Counted from the stretch's first letter, positions 15,921 through 25,373 are shown. The stretch: DNA of 64,000 nucleotides from Novosphingobium sp. FSW06-99 (GCF_001519065.1 NZ_KQ954254.1:189420-253419), one strand, 5' to 3'. The notes: generated by a model not told the origin, from the letters alone. Numbers and translations: made by a program.

Positions 15921-16645
15921 CCGCGCTGCCCACCCGCCATGACGAGGCCTGGCGCTATGCCGACTTTGCCGCGCTGGCCACGGTCTGGCCGGTCGCACAA
16001 CAGGCGATCGTGGTCGATGCGGGCGAAAGTGCGGCGCATACGCTGGTGCTGACAGGCGCCGGCACCGAAGTGCGCGACCTGGCGATCACCCTGGGCGAAG
16101 GCGCGCATCTTTCGTTGCATGTACTCAACGCCGCGCGCGGCTATGGTCGGGTGGCTGTACGGGTTGCGCTGGCGCGCGGGGCGCAGTTCCACTTTGGCGC
16201 GGCGCAAGTCGCGGGCGCCGATCATCGCGTCGAAATCGTTACCGAAGTCGTCCACACCGCGCCCGATGCCATTTCGCGCCAGATCGTGCGGCAAGTCATG
16301 GCGGGGCGCGCGACGGGCAATTATCTGGGCCGTGTGGTGGTCGATCGCGGGGCCGTCGGTACCGATGGCGAACAGTCGATCCGCGCCATGCTGCTCGATC
16401 GCGGGGCCAGTGCCAACGCGCGGCCCGAACTGGAAATCTATGCCGATGACGTGAAATGCGCGCATGGCTGCGCGATCGGCGAACTCGACAAGGACGGGCT
16501 GTTCTATCTGGCCAGCCGGGGGCTGCCGCCTGCCGCTGCCAAGGCGCTGATGCTGCAGGCCTTTCTGGCCGAGGCCTTTGCCGGGGCGGATGATGAGGAA
16601 CGCCTGACCACGGCGGCGCTGGCCGCGCTGGAGGATTTGCTGTGA
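15917..16645 (+). CDS. sufD: Fe-S assembly protein SufD
   Basis: The protein has 242 residues, shorter than E. coli SufD (about 420) but of the compact form common in alphaproteobacteria. It begins MTALPTRHDEAWRYADFAAL, the conserved RxExWRY-type N terminus. The beta-helix core contains VVVDRGAVGTDGEQSIRAMLLDRGASANARPELEIYADDVKCAHGCAIGELDKDGLFYLASRGL, whose final part is the most conserved part of SufB/SufD. It pairs with SufB and is needed for iron entry. It overlaps sufC by ATGA and sufS by GTGA. Confidence 0.93.
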   Translation: MTALPTRHDEAWRYADFAALATVWPVAQQAIVVDAGESAAHTLVLTGAGTEVRDLAITLGEGAHLSLHVLNAARGYGRVAVRVALARGAQFHFGAAQVAGADHRVEIVTEVVHTAPDAISRQIVRQVMAGRATGNYLGRVVVDRGAVGTDGEQSIRAMLLDRGASANARPELEIYADDVKCAHGCAIGELDKDGLFYLASRGLPPAAAKALMLQAFLAEAFAGADDEERLTTAALAALEDLL

Positions 16646-17853
16646 CTGTGCGCGAAGCAACCCGCGCGGATGCCTTTCCAGGGCTGTTGACCCCCGATGG
16701 CGCGCGCTGGCACTATCTCGACAGCGCGGCCACCGCGCAAAAGCCCGATGTGGTGATCGACGCGGTGGCCCGCGCGCTGGGCCCGGACTATGCCACGGTG
16801 CATCGCGGGCTCTATGCCCGTTCGGCCGAAATGACGCTGGCCTATGAGGCCGCGCGGCGCGCGGTGGCCGCCCTGATCGGCGGCGCCGAACACGAAGTGG
16901 TGTTTACGCGCGGCGCGACCGAGGCGATCAATCTGGTCGCGCAAAGCTGGGGCGTGGCCAATCTGAAGCCCGGCGATCGCATCCTGCTGTCGGTGCTGGA
17001 ACACCATTCCAACATCGTGCCGTGGCAACTGATCCGGGATCGCACCGGGATCGCGATCGATGTCTGCCCGCTGACCGACGATGGTGCGATCGATCTCGAT
17101 GCCGCCGAACGCATGCTGACCCCGGCGCACAAGCTGGTGGCGTTTGCCCATGTGTCGAACGTGCTGGGCAGCGTGCTCGATGTGCGCCGCGCGGTCGCGC
17201 TGGCGCATGGGGTGGGGGCAAAGATCCTGATCGACGGCTGTCAGGCGGTGGCCCGCCTGCCAGTCGATGTGGCCGCGCTGGGCTGCGATTTCTATGCGTT
17301 TTCGGCGCACAAGCTCTATGGCCCGACCGGGATCGGCGCCTTGTGGGCGCGCGCAGATCTGCTCGACGCGATGCCGCCCTGGCAGGGCGGCGGGTCGATG
17401 ATCGACCGCGTCACGTTCGAACAGACCACCTGGGCGCCTGCGCCGCAGCGCTTTGAAGCGGGCACCCCGGCGATTGCCGAGGCGATCGGCTTTGCCGCCG
17501 CCGCGCAGTTTGTCGCCGACAACGGGCTGGCGGCGATCCACGCGCACGAAACCGCGCTGGTGGCGAGTGCACGCGACGCGCTCGGGCGGATCAACGCGGT
17601 GCGCCTGTTCGGCGGGGCTGACAGCGCCGGGATCGTCAGCTTCACGCTCGAAGGTGTGCATCCGCACGATCTGGGCACGATTCTCGACGAGGAAAACGTG
17701 GCGATCCGCGCCGGCCATCATTGCGCGCAGCCGCTGATGGCGCATCTGGGCGTGCCGGCCACTGCGCGCGCCAGCTTTGGGCTTTACAACGACGAAACCG
17801 ATATCGCCGCGCTGGTTCGCGGGATCGAACGTACTTTGAGGATTTTCGCATGA
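16642..17853 (+). CDS. sufS: cysteine desulfurase SufS
   Basis: This 403-residue, PLP-dependent class V aminotransferase-fold enzyme takes sulphur from cysteine as a persulphide for SufBCD. PLP-binding Lys224 is in FYAFSAHKLYGPTGIG. The catalytic Cys361 is in IRAGHHCAQPLM, the group II (SufS) motif. EVVFTRGATEAINLVAQSWG and LEHHSNIVPW are also typical. The start is a GTG at 16642 overlapping the sufD stop (GTGA). No SufE or SufU sulphur-relay gene is seen beside it. Confidence 0.96.
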   Translation: MTVREATRADAFPGLLTPDGARWHYLDSAATAQKPDVVIDAVARALGPDYATVHRGLYARSAEMTLAYEAARRAVAALIGGAEHEVVFTRGATEAINLVAQSWGVANLKPGDRILLSVLEHHSNIVPWQLIRDRTGIAIDVCPLTDDGAIDLDAAERMLTPAHKLVAFAHVSNVLGSVLDVRRAVALAHGVGAKILIDGCQAVARLPVDVAALGCDFYAFSAHKLYGPTGIGALWARADLLDAMPPWQGGGSMIDRVTFEQTTWAPAPQRFEAGTPAIAEAIGFAAAAQFVADNGLAAIHAHETALVASARDALGRINAVRLFGGADSAGIVSFTLEGVHPHDLGTILDEENVAIRAGHHCAQPLMAHLGVPATARASFGLYNDETDIAALVRGIERTLRIFA

Positions 17854-18320
17854 CCGAGGAGCGCAAGTTCATCATCGAGGAAGTCGACGGCGTCGCCGCC
17901 CCCCCCCGCGCGCGGGTCGAGGACGAGACTGTGTCGGAGACTTTGGCGCGCAAGCGCGACTATCTCGAAGGTTTTCTGGCCGAAACGCCCAAGGGCTTGG
18001 GCGCCAACGAACCCGGCGGCGAACTCTACGAAGGCGTGGTCACCGCGCTGCGCGAAATCTATGACCCCGAAATCCCGGTCAACATCTATGATCTGGGCCT
18101 GATCTATGGCGTCGATATCGATGACCAGGCGCATGCGACCGTCACCATGACACTCACCACGCCGCATTGTCCGGTGGCAGAATCGATGCCCGCCGAAGTC
18201 GAACTGCGCGTCAGCGCGGTGCCCGGCGTGCGCGATGCAGAGGTCAATCTGGTGTGGGACCCGCCATGGGACCCGGCCAAGATGAGCGACGAAGCCAAAC
18301 TCGAACTGGGGATGCTGTAA
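17850..18320 (+). CDS. sufT: SUF-associated DUF59 (MIP18-like) protein SufT
   Basis: The protein has 156 residues. The C-terminal two-thirds is a MIP18/DUF59 domain (VVTALREIYDPEIPVNIYDLGLIYGVDID, then VTMTLTTPHCPVAESMPAEVE and VNLVWDPPWDPAKMSDEAKLELGM), with the conserved Cys in TTPHCPVA. Proteins of this group assist Fe-S cluster maturation or delivery. About 50 acidic N-terminal residues precede the domain. The start overlaps the sufS stop (ATGA), so it is translated with the rest of the operon. Confidence 0.92.
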   Translation: MTEERKFIIEEVDGVAAPPRARVEDETVSETLARKRDYLEGFLAETPKGLGANEPGGELYEGVVTALREIYDPEIPVNIYDLGLIYGVDIDDQAHATVTMTLTTPHCPVAESMPAEVELRVSAVPGVRDAEVNLVWDPPWDPAKMSDEAKLELGML

Positions 18321-18322
18321 CC

Positions 18323-18691
18323 ATGGACACTGTCACACAGCGCCGCCCGACCCGCGAACGCCCCGCCGCGGTCGCGCTGACCGAGGCGGCACAGGCCCGC
18401 GTGGCCGCCCTGATGGCGCAGGCACCCGCCGATGCGATCGGGGTAAAGCTGTCGACCCCGCGCCGGGGCTGTTCGGGCCTGGCTTATTCGGTCGATTACG
18501 TGAACGCGGCCAGTCCGATGGACGAACGCATCGTCACCCCCGGCGGCACGCTGTTCATCGACGGCGCCTCGGTGCTCTATCTGATCGGCAGCACGATGGA
18601 TTGGGTCGAAGACGACTTTCAGGCCGGTTTCACCTTCGCCAACCCCAATGCCAAGGGCACTTGCGGCTGTGGTGAGAGCTTTACCGTTTAA
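18323..18691 (+). CDS. sufA: A-type Fe-S carrier protein (SufA/IscA family)
   Basis: This 122-residue A-type carrier has the three conserved Cys of the family: TPRRGCSGLAYSVDY and the C-terminal GTCGCGESFTV. It would accept clusters from SufBCD and pass them to apo-proteins. The ATG at 18323 follows the sufT stop by 2 bases. It ends the suf operon; a large hairpin element starts exactly at its stop codon and probably terminates transcription. Confidence 0.94.
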   Translation: MDTVTQRRPTRERPAAVALTEAAQARVAALMAQAPADAIGVKLSTPRRGCSGLAYSVDYVNAASPMDERIVTPGGTLFIDGASVLYLIGSTMDWVEDDFQAGFTFANPNAKGTCGCGESFTV

Positions 18692-18833
18692 GTGTCTGTT
18701 TGAAAGTGCCACCCACCGCCCCGCGCCCCCGGCCCAACCGCCCATTTAAGGTACCCTGTGGGCGGTTGGGCCGGGGGTGCGGGGCGGTGGGTGGCACAAA
18801 GTCGCCGACCGGCGACTTTCGAAACAGACGCTA
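18691..18833. repeat. nested-hairpin repeat, copy B
   Basis: The ends AGTGTCTGTTT (18691-18701) and AAACAGACGCT (18822-18832) are inverted repeats. Inside, the arms 18706-18744 and 18759-18797 pair at 38 of 39 positions. A second hairpin, AAAGTCGCC-GACC-GGCGACTTT, lies at 18798-18819. The element exactly fills the gap between the convergent sufA and PilZ genes, its ends touching both stop codons, so it probably acts as a two-way terminator. Confidence 0.85.
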
Positions 18834-19211
18834 GAGCAAGCCGACCAGCGGGTTGCGGTCTTGCCCCAGGATCGCTTCGATGCGTTCGCTGGGCAGGCTT
18901 CGGGTGAATTCGGCGCCGATGCGCAGGCCCTCGGTCCAGCGCACGATCGCGCGCACCACGTCGCTTTCGCCGGGAAAGCCCAGCCGGATGAACTGGCCGG
19001 GGCGGAAATCGGTCGCGGTGGTAAAGCCGATGCAACATCCATTGATTGACAGATCGACCAGCCGCACCGGTGTGGCATTGGCGTCGGTGGCAATTTCGTG
19101 GCGTGGGCCGATCCGCCGCTCGGGCTCGGCGGGCAGTGCGCTGGCGCGCCAGGCGCGGGGCTGGTTGCGGCGGTGTTCGGTTTCCGGCTGGATATTGCGT
19201 TTGCGTTCCAT
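18831..19211 (-). CDS. PilZ domain protein
   Basis: The protein has 126 residues. The region ERRIGPRHEIATDANATPVRLVDLSINGCCIGF has the PilZ signature RxxxR followed by D/NxSxxG, which binds cyclic di-GMP. RPGQFIRLGFPGESDVVRAIVRWTEGLRIGAEF completes the six-strand barrel. It has no other domain and probably acts as a small cytosolic c-di-GMP receptor whose partner is not visible. It is encoded downstream of, and on the same strand as, a protein of unknown function, 15 bases apart. The stop TAG is formed by the end of repeat copy B. Confidence 0.8.
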   Translation of the reverse strand: MERKRNIQPETEHRRNQPRAWRASALPAEPERRIGPRHEIATDANATPVRLVDLSINGCCIGFTTATDFRPGQFIRLGFPGESDVVRAIVRWTEGLRIGAEFTRSLPSERIEAILGQDRNPLVGLL

Positions 19212-19226
19212 GCTGTTCAGCCCCCT

Positions 19227-20192
19227 TTACGCATCGTCGCGCAGAAAGGCGATCAACGCGGCCTCCAGCGGATCGACTTCGCCATCGGTGGCGACTTGGG
19301 TGTCGAGCCAGTTCTGTTCGCTGTCGGTGACGGCAAAGGTCGCGCGCTGTTCGGCGACATGATCGCGCGGTGGCTGGCGTCGGCCAAAGCCGCCGCTGCG
19401 CACTTCCGACAACAGGCCGTTGGGACTGAGCCGCGCCATCTTCCGCAGCACGCCGCCGACCCCGGGATTGCGTCCATCGAGAAAGCGCTGGTGCGCGGCC
19501 TCCTGTTCGGCGCTCGGCATGCGCGCGCCCTGCCAGCCTTGCAGGTAATTGGCGACGCCCTGCACGAACAGCGTCTGCCATTCGGGCGCGTTGTCGGCGC
19601 CCAGCGTCGCGTCCTTGATGCGGAACAGCATTTCGGCTTCTTCGACGCTGACATGCGATGCGCCCGTGCTCGACGGGGCAAAGATCACCCGGCGGATCAG
19701 CGCGCATTCTTCGGCGGTGATACACCCGGCGGGCGGCGTACCGGGATGATCGGCATCGCGCGTCGGCCCCGCGCCGAACACCACCGCGCGTTCGATCTGC
19801 ACCAGGATATAGGCGTTCATCCGCGCGGGCGTCCCGTCCATCCGTTCCAGCAGATGCACCAGCAGTTCGAGCTTGGCGGGCGAATCGAGCCGCCCGTCGC
19901 GGTCCATCCGCACGATAAGCCAATCGGCCTGCGCCTCGGACAGATAGCCGCGCGGTTCGCTGGTGTTCATCAGGAATTCGGTGACCGCTTCGACGAAAAA
20001 GCCGATCCACGCCTTGCTCGGGCGCCGGACCTCTTCGTTAAGCGCCAGAATTTCCTCGACTTCGTCGATATCGACCACGCCATCGGGCCAGATCTGCCGC
20101 CGCAGCGCGACAATCGCCTCGTCGCTGATCGTCCCCTCGACCAGCACGTTTTCCGGCAAATGGCGAAATTGCATGGTCATGCCCGAATCCAC
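19227..20192 (-). CDS. conserved protein of unknown function
   Basis: The 321-residue protein is acidic, soluble, and without signal peptide or membrane helix. It looks mainly alpha-helical, with EF-hand-reminiscent acidic loops (WPDGVVDIDEVEEILALNEE, MDRDGRLDSPAKLE, VATDGEVDPLEAAL). The three repeats of the form DG-x-(V/L)-D-x-x-E/A suggest an internally repeated helical unit; calcium binding is only a guess. The start used is a GTG at 20192, with AGGGG 8 bases before it; an ATG at 20180 is possible. It probably shares an operon with the PilZ gene. Confidence 0.7.
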   Translation of the reverse strand: MDSGMTMQFRHLPENVLVEGTISDEAIVALRRQIWPDGVVDIDEVEEILALNEEVRRPSKAWIGFFVEAVTEFLMNTSEPRGYLSEAQADWLIVRMDRDGRLDSPAKLELLVHLLERMDGTPARMNAYILVQIERAVVFGAGPTRDADHPGTPPAGCITAEECALIRRVIFAPSSTGASHVSVEEAEMLFRIKDATLGADNAPEWQTLFVQGVANYLQGWQGARMPSAEQEAAHQRFLDGRNPGVGGVLRKMARLSPNGLLSEVRSGGFGRRQPPRDHVAEQRATFAVTDSEQNWLDTQVATDGEVDPLEAALIAFLRDDA

Positions 20193-20259
20193 ATGAGTTG
20201 CCCCTAAGTGGAAACGCTTATGCCATTATTCTCTTTAAGACCGCGTTACAGCCGCGAAC

Positions 20260-20290
20260 AAGGGGGGCGTGGTCGGTCCACGCCCCCTTT
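20260..20290 (-). terminator. hairpin downstream of thrS
   Basis: AAGGGGGGCGTGG (20260-20272) pairs with CCACGCCCCCTTT (20278-20290) around a 5-base loop, just after the thrS stop on the minus strand. The T tract on that strand is short, so termination may be partial. Confidence 0.55.
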
Positions 20291-20295
20291 GACCA

Positions 20296-22290
20296 TTACA
20301 CCAGATCGGGCGCGGTCGCCTCGGCCTTGATCAGTGCCAGCGCTTCGGCCAGCGGCAGCACCTGTTGCGCCTGTTCGCCCAGGCGGCGGATCGCCACGGT
20401 GCCTTCTTCGGCCTCGCGTTTGCCCACCACCAGCAGGAACGGCACTTTCTGCAACGAGTGTTCGCGCACTTTCAGGTTGATCTTTTCGTTGCGGGTGTCG
20501 CTTTCCACCCGGATTCCGGCGGCGGCCAGCGTGGCGACGGCGTGCTGCGCGTAATCGTCGGCATCCGACACGATGGTCGCCACCACCGCCTGCACCGGGG
20601 CCAGCCAGGTTGGCAGCCGGCCGGCGAAATGTTCGATCAGGATGCCGATGAAGCGTTCAAACGTGCCCAGGATCGCGCGGTGCAGCATGACCGGGCGGTG
20701 CCGGTTGCCGTCTTCGCCGATATAGCTCGCATCCAGCCGTTCGGGCAGCACGCGATCGGATTGGATCGTGCCGCATTGCCAGGTGCGTCCGATCGCGTCT
20801 GTCAGGTGGAATTCCAGCTTTGGCGCATAGAACGCGCCTTCGCCGGGCAATTCTTCCCAGCCGAATTCGGGCGTGGCCATGCCGGCGCGTTCGACCGCCT
20901 CGCGCAGTTCGGCTTCGGCCTTGTCCCACATCTCGTCGGAACCGAACCGCTTTTCGGGGCGCAGCGCCAGCTTTACGGCATATTTGGGAAAGCCCAGATC
21001 TTTGTAGACGCGGTCGAGCAACTGGCAGAATTGCGCCACTTCGTCGACGATCTGGTCTTCGCGGCAGAAGATATGCCCATCGTCCTGGGTGAACTGGCGC
21101 ACCCGCATGATGCCGTGCAGGGCGCCGTGCGGTTCGTTGCGGTGGCAACAGCCCATTTCGGCCATGCGCAGCGGCAGTTCGCGGTACGATTTGATCCCCT
21201 GCCGGAAAATCAGCACGTGTGCGGGACAGTTCATCGGCTTCAGGGCCATCCAGTCGGCCTCGCCGCTGATCACCGGGCCGTCATCGTCGGTGTTGGGCAC
21301 TTCGTCGGGGATGACGAACATGTTTTCACGATATTTGCCCCAGTGGCCCGATGCTTCCCACTGGCGCGCATCCATCACTTGCGGGGTTTTCACCTCGCGA
21401 TAGCCCGCGCCATCGATGGCGCGGCGCATATAGGCCTCCAGCTCGCGCCAGATGCGATAGCCCTTGGGGTGCCAGAACACCGAACCGTGCGCTTCGGATT
21501 GCAGATGGAACAAGTCCATTTCCGCGCCCAGCTTGCGATGGTCGCGCTTGGCGGCCTCTTCCAGCCGGGTCAGATGCGCATCGAGCTGCTTTTTGGTCAG
21601 CCAGCCGGTGCCATAGATGCGGCTGAGCATCGCGTTGCTCTGGTCGCCGCGCCAATAGGCGCCCGACACCCGCGTCAGCTTGAACGCGGCCGGGTCCAGC
21701 TTGCCCGTAGAGGCCAGATGCGGTCCCCGGCACATATCGAACCAGTCATCGCCCGACCAATAGACCGTCAGCTCTTCGCCTTCGGGCAGTTCGGCGGCCC
21801 ACTGCGCCTTGAAGCTTTCGCCAGTGGCCTGCCAGCGCGCGATCAGGTCGGCGCGCGCCCACACTTCGCGCCGCAGGGGTTTGTCGGCGGCGATGATCTC
21901 GCGCATTTTCGCCTCGATCGCGGGCAGGTCGTCCTCGGTAAACGGGCGATCCTTGGGCGCGAAATCGTAATAGAACCCGTCGTCGGTCGACGGGCCAAAG
22001 GTGATCTGCGTTCCGGGGAACAGCGCCTGCACTGCCTCGGCCAGCACGTGGGCAAAATCGTGGCGCACCAGTTCGAGCGCATCGGCTTCATCGCGCGCGG
22101 TCACCAGCGCCAGGCGCGCATCGTGTTCGAGCGGACGGGTGATGTCGAACAATTCGCCATCGACGCGCGCGCCGATCGCCGCCTTGGCCAGGCCCGGCCC
22201 GATCGCTGCCGCAATCTGTGCCGGGGTGGTGCCGGGCGCGACCTGACGCGCGGAACCATCGGGCAGCGTGATCGTAAGCAATTCGGACAT
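20296..22290 (-). CDS. thrS: threonyl-tRNA synthetase
   Basis: This 664-residue class II aminoacyl-tRNA synthetase charges tRNA-Thr in the cytosol. In order it has an N-terminal TGS domain ([27 protein letters not shown]), an editing domain ([34 protein letters not shown], with its HxxxH site), and a catalytic core. In the core, [11 protein letters not shown] carries the zinc Cys, [30 protein letters not shown] is motif 2, and motif 3 lies in [19 protein letters not shown]. The C-terminal anticodon-binding domain starts WLAPVQAVV. The length is normal. It has its own control region upstream and a hairpin downstream. Confidence 0.97.
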   Translation of the reverse strand: MSELLTITLPDGSARQVAPGTTPAQIAAAIGPGLAKAAIGARVDGELFDITRPLEHDARLALVTARDEADALELVRHDFAHVLAEAVQALFPGTQITFGPSTDDGFYYDFAPKDRPFTEDDLPAIEAKMREIIAADKPLRREVWARADLIARWQATGESFKAQWAAELPEGEELTVYWSGDDWFDMCRGPHLASTGKLDPAAFKLTRVSGAYWRGDQSNAMLSRIYGTGWLTKKQLDAHLTRLEEAAKRDHRKLGAEMDLFHLQSEAHGSVFWHPKGYRIWRELEAYMRRAIDGAGYREVKTPQVMDARQWEASGHWGKYRENMFVIPDEVPNTDDDGPVISGEADWMALKPMNCPAHVLIFRQGIKSYRELPLRMAEMGCCHRNEPHGALHGIMRVRQFTQDDGHIFCREDQIVDEVAQFCQLLDRVYKDLGFPKYAVKLALRPEKRFGSDEMWDKAEAELREAVERAGMATPEFGWEELPGEGAFYAPKLEFHLTDAIGRTWQCGTIQSDRVLPERLDASYIGEDGNRHRPVMLHRAILGTFERFIGILIEHFAGRLPTWLAPVQAVVATIVSDADDYAQHAVATLAAAGIRVESDTRNEKINLKVREHSLQKVPFLLVVGKREAEEGTVAIRRLGEQAQQVLPLAEALALIKAEATAPDLV

Positions 22291-22383
22291 GAGACCATAA
22301 CACCAAACGTTGCGGGAAGCCGCCGCTTTGGCAGAAACCGCCCCGTTTCGAAAGGGGGCATACCAAGCTGCACTGACGTACAG

Positions 22384-23643
22384 TCAGACCTCCCGCCGCG
22401 CGATCCAGTCGGCCAGCACCCACCCGGCGATCAGGCACACGAACGGCATCGCCGGATAATGGAACCGCGATTGCCCCGAAAACGCGATCGCGATCGCGGT
22501 GGGGAACAGCGCCACGACATAAGGCACCAGCCACCAGTCGATGCGCCGCCGCGCGATGCGCCATGGCGCCACGGCAAACGCCGCCAGCAACAGCCAGTAC
22601 CACACCTGGTTGACCGCCCGCAGCACCAGGAACGCGTGGGGGGCTGCAGCAAAGGCCCCTGATCCGGTCTCATAGGCCCATTGCCCTTCGCCGTCGGGCC
22701 CCCACAAGTGCCAGACTTTCAGCGGCGCCAGCGCGGCAAAGCGTGCCGGATGCGCCGCGATCCAGCCCGTGCCAAGCTGGCGCGCGCGGGTGTCATAGGC
22801 GATTTCGTCGCGGTCTTTCAGCGCGTCGATCGAGCGGACCAGCGGATCGTCGGGGGTATAGCCGCCGCGCGCGCTGTCATTGTTGCCGGTCAACAGGGTG
22901 ATCCCGCCGTTGGTCGAAACCGTCACCCACGTGCCCAGTTCGCGGTGGTTGCGCAAAGTCCACGGCGCGATCACCAGCGCGGCGGCCAGCAACAGCACCA
23001 GCCCGCGCCCCGCCACGCCCGGCAGGCGCCGCCAGACATCGCCGGTGCGCCACAGCATCACCGCCAGGATCGCGGGCACGATCACCAGCGTCTGCGCCTT
23101 GACCAGCGTGGCCAGCCCGAACACCAGCCCCGCCACGACCACCGCGGCCCATCCGCGCCGCGTGGTCAACAGCCAGATCCCGGCCATCAACAGCGCGGTA
23201 TACGCCGTTTCGGTCAGCGCCAGCGGCACATAGAGCATGGCATTGGGATAGATCGCCCAGGCCAGCAGCGCGCCGCGTGCGGCCAGTTCTGACCCGCTCC
23301 AGCGCCGGGCCAGATCGAGCAGCAGCCACCCGGTCAGCGCCGAGGCCAGCCAGTTGACCGCGCCCACCGTCCAGATCGACACCCCGCCGACGCGAAACGC
23401 CAGTGACAGCAGCCAGGGCCAGCCCACCGGCCAGAACGCGGTCGGTTGCCCGTGATTGCCCAGATAGCCAAGGCCATGGGACAGCATCGTCGCGCGGCTG
23501 TAATACCAGTCGGCGTCCGACGTTGGCGTCACCGCGCAGGCGATCAGCCCGCCGCGCAGCACCAGCGCGAGCGCGAACAGCACGGGCAGCGCGCGGCGGT
23601 GCAGCAACAGCCGGGCAATCAGGTTGGACAGGCGGTCGAACAT
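22384..23643 (-). CDS. GT39-like membrane glycosyltransferase
   Basis: The 419-residue protein has about nine to ten hydrophobic helices and an early acidic pair in TPTSDADWYYSRATML, matching the first periplasmic loop of ArnT/PMT-type (GT-C fold) transferases that use polyprenyl-phosphate sugars. HPARFAALAPLKVWHLWGPDGEG resembles the conserved hydrophilic region of these proteins. It likely adds a sugar to lipid A, another glycan or a protein at the periplasmic side of the inner membrane; donor and acceptor cannot be read. It is a single gene upstream of thrS on the same strand. Confidence 0.75.
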   Translation of the reverse strand: MFDRLSNLIARLLLHRRALPVLFALALVLRGGLIACAVTPTSDADWYYSRATMLSHGLGYLGNHGQPTAFWPVGWPWLLSLAFRVGGVSIWTVGAVNWLASALTGWLLLDLARRWSGSELAARGALLAWAIYPNAMLYVPLALTETAYTALLMAGIWLLTTRRGWAAVVVAGLVFGLATLVKAQTLVIVPAILAVMLWRTGDVWRRLPGVAGRGLVLLLAAALVIAPWTLRNHRELGTWVTVSTNGGITLLTGNNDSARGGYTPDDPLVRSIDALKDRDEIAYDTRARQLGTGWIAAHPARFAALAPLKVWHLWGPDGEGQWAYETGSGAFAAAPHAFLVLRAVNQVWYWLLLAAFAVAPWRIARRRIDWWLVPYVVALFPTAIAIAFSGQSRFHYPAMPFVCLIAGWVLADWIARREV

Positions 23644-23724
23644 GGGCGCACAGGATACCCGTGGAGGGTTAATATGGGATAAGTCCCTTTCCGCCGCCGG
23701 TTTGCGGGATTACCACGGGTGGCC

Positions 23725-24492
23725 ATGATCAACCCCGAACCAGCCGCCCCGGTGGCCCGCTTCACCCTGCCCGATGGGCGCCGCATCGCCCATGTCCATA
23801 CGCCCGGTCAGGGGCCGACACTGGTGTTCCTGCCCGGCTATCGCTCGGACATGGGCGGCAGCAAGGCGCAGGCGCTGCAGGCCTGGGCGCAGGCGCGCGG
23901 GGCGGGGTGTTTGCTGTTCGACTATACCGGGTGCGGGCAGAGCGACGGCGATTTTGCCGATGGCACGCTGTCGCGTTGGTGCGATGAACTTGTCGCGCTG
24001 ATCGACCATTGCGTGGCGGGGCGGGTGGTGCTGATCGGGTCGAGCATGGGCGGCTGGCTGATGCTGCTGGTGGCCGAACGGCTGGGCGCGCGGGTGGCCG
24101 GGCTGGTCGGCATCGCGGCGGCGCCCGATTTCACCGACTGGGGCATCGATGATGCCGACCGGGCGCGGCTGGCGGCCGGGCAGGTGGTGCTGGAAGACAA
24201 TCCCTATGGTCCCGACCCGACCCCGACCTACTCCGGTTTCTGGGCCGATGGCCAGGCGCAGCGCAAGCTCGACGCGCCGATCGCCTTTGCCGGGCCGGTG
24301 CGGCTGGTGCATGGGCAGGCCGATCCCGATGTGCCCTGGCAGATCGCCTTGCGGCTGGGTCAGGCGCTTTGTTCAGCCGATGTGCAGACAGTGCTGATCA
24401 AGGACGGCGATCATCGTCTGTCGCGCCGCGCCGACATCGCGCTCGTGCTGGCCACGCTGGCAGAACTGTTGCAGGGAATTGCCGAATCATGA
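23725..24492 (+). CDS. alpha/beta hydrolase
   Basis: The protein has 255 residues. The nucleophile elbow is VLIGSSMGGWLMLL (GxSxG), the oxyanion region LVFLPGYRSDMGGSKA, the acid Asp probably in VHGQADPDVPW, and the His in KDGDHRLSR. The fold and length fit small serine hydrolases of the palmitoyl-protein-thioesterase/ABHD10-like group in alphaproteobacteria. The substrate, probably an ester or thioester, is unknown. I took the ATG at 23725; a GTG two codons upstream is possible. Its stop overlaps the next gene (ATGA), implying coupling with the TPR protein. Confidence 0.85.
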   Translation: MINPEPAAPVARFTLPDGRRIAHVHTPGQGPTLVFLPGYRSDMGGSKAQALQAWAQARGAGCLLFDYTGCGQSDGDFADGTLSRWCDELVALIDHCVAGRVVLIGSSMGGWLMLLVAERLGARVAGLVGIAAAPDFTDWGIDDADRARLAAGQVVLEDNPYGPDPTPTYSGFWADGQAQRKLDAPIAFAGPVRLVHGQADPDVPWQIALRLGQALCSADVQTVLIKDGDHRLSRRADIALVLATLAELLQGIAES

Positions 24493-25361
24493 GCCTGTTG
24501 CTGACCTTTGCCATGCTGATGCAGGTCGGGGCCGACCCGCATGTCTATCCGCAGGCGCCGCTGCCATCGATCACCCCGCGCCGCGATGTGGTGACCAAAC
24601 CGGTGCCGCCCGCCGACCCGATGGCCGAATGTCTGGCGCGTGGGCGCGACGATATCGATGCCGGGCTGGCCTATGCGCACGACTGGCTGGCCAAGGCGCC
24701 GACGCCCGAGGCGCGCGCGCAGCCCAACGAATGCCTGGGCCTGCTGATGACCGACGATGGCGATTTTGGCGGCGCCGAAGTGGCCTTTGCCGCCGCCGTC
24801 GATGCGATTCCCGCCACCGATGCGGTTGGTGCGGTGCCGCTGATGGCGATGGCGGGCAATGCCGCGCTGGCCAATGGTGACAACGCGCGCGCGATCGACT
24901 GGTTCGACCGGGCGCTGGCGGTGGGCGGCTATGACGATCATGCCGGGCGTGGCTCCATCCTGGCCGACCGTGCCCGCGCGCTGGTGGCGCTGGGCCGCAC
25001 CGCCGAGGCCGGTGCGGCACTGACCCAGGCCCGCGCCGAAGCGCCGGGCGACGCAGGGGTGTTTCTGCTGTCGGCGACGCTCGCCCGGCGCGAACATCAG
25101 CTTGGCGTGGCGCAAGGCCTGATCGAGACCGCCGCCACGCTCAACCCGCGCGATCCGGCGATCGGGCTGGAGGCGGGCGTGATCGCGGTGCTGTCGGGGC
25201 ACGACGCCGCCGCGCGCCGATCGTGGGATTCGGTCGTCGCCGCCGCGCCCGACAGCGCAGAGGCCAAGACCGCGCGCGGATATCTGGCGCAACTCGGCCC
25301 GGCAACGCCTGCGCCCCTTGATCCTCCCGCGCCGCGCCCCACATCACCCGGACATCCTTGA
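24489..25361 (+). CDS. TPR-repeat protein, probably exported
   Basis: The protein has 290 residues. A short hydrophobic N terminus (MSLLLTFAMLMQVGADP) may be a signal sequence. Helical repeats with the TPR pattern follow (ALANGDNARAIDWFDRALAVGG, ALVALGRTAEAGAALTQARAEAPGD, GLIETAATLNPRDPAIGLEAGVIAVLSGHDAAARRSWDSVVAAAPDSAEA). The tail is Pro-rich. It probably acts as a protein-interaction scaffold in the periplasm. It is coupled to the upstream hydrolase gene by ATGA and lies 12 bases before the flavin monooxygenase-like gene. Confidence 0.8.
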   Translation: MSLLLTFAMLMQVGADPHVYPQAPLPSITPRRDVVTKPVPPADPMAECLARGRDDIDAGLAYAHDWLAKAPTPEARAQPNECLGLLMTDDGDFGGAEVAFAAAVDAIPATDAVGAVPLMAMAGNAALANGDNARAIDWFDRALAVGGYDDHAGRGSILADRARALVALGRTAEAGAALTQARAEAPGDAGVFLLSATLARREHQLGVAQGLIETAATLNPRDPAIGLEAGVIAVLSGHDAAARRSWDSVVAAAPDSAEAKTARGYLAQLGPATPAPLDPPAPRPTSPGHP

Positions 25362-25373
25362 GGATTTTGCGTC

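Noticed and set aside
13593..15998. An 801-residue reading frame antisense to sufB, DUF559 and sufC
   Set aside because: It spans three genes on the other strand and has the Arg/His/Ala-rich composition of shadow frames.
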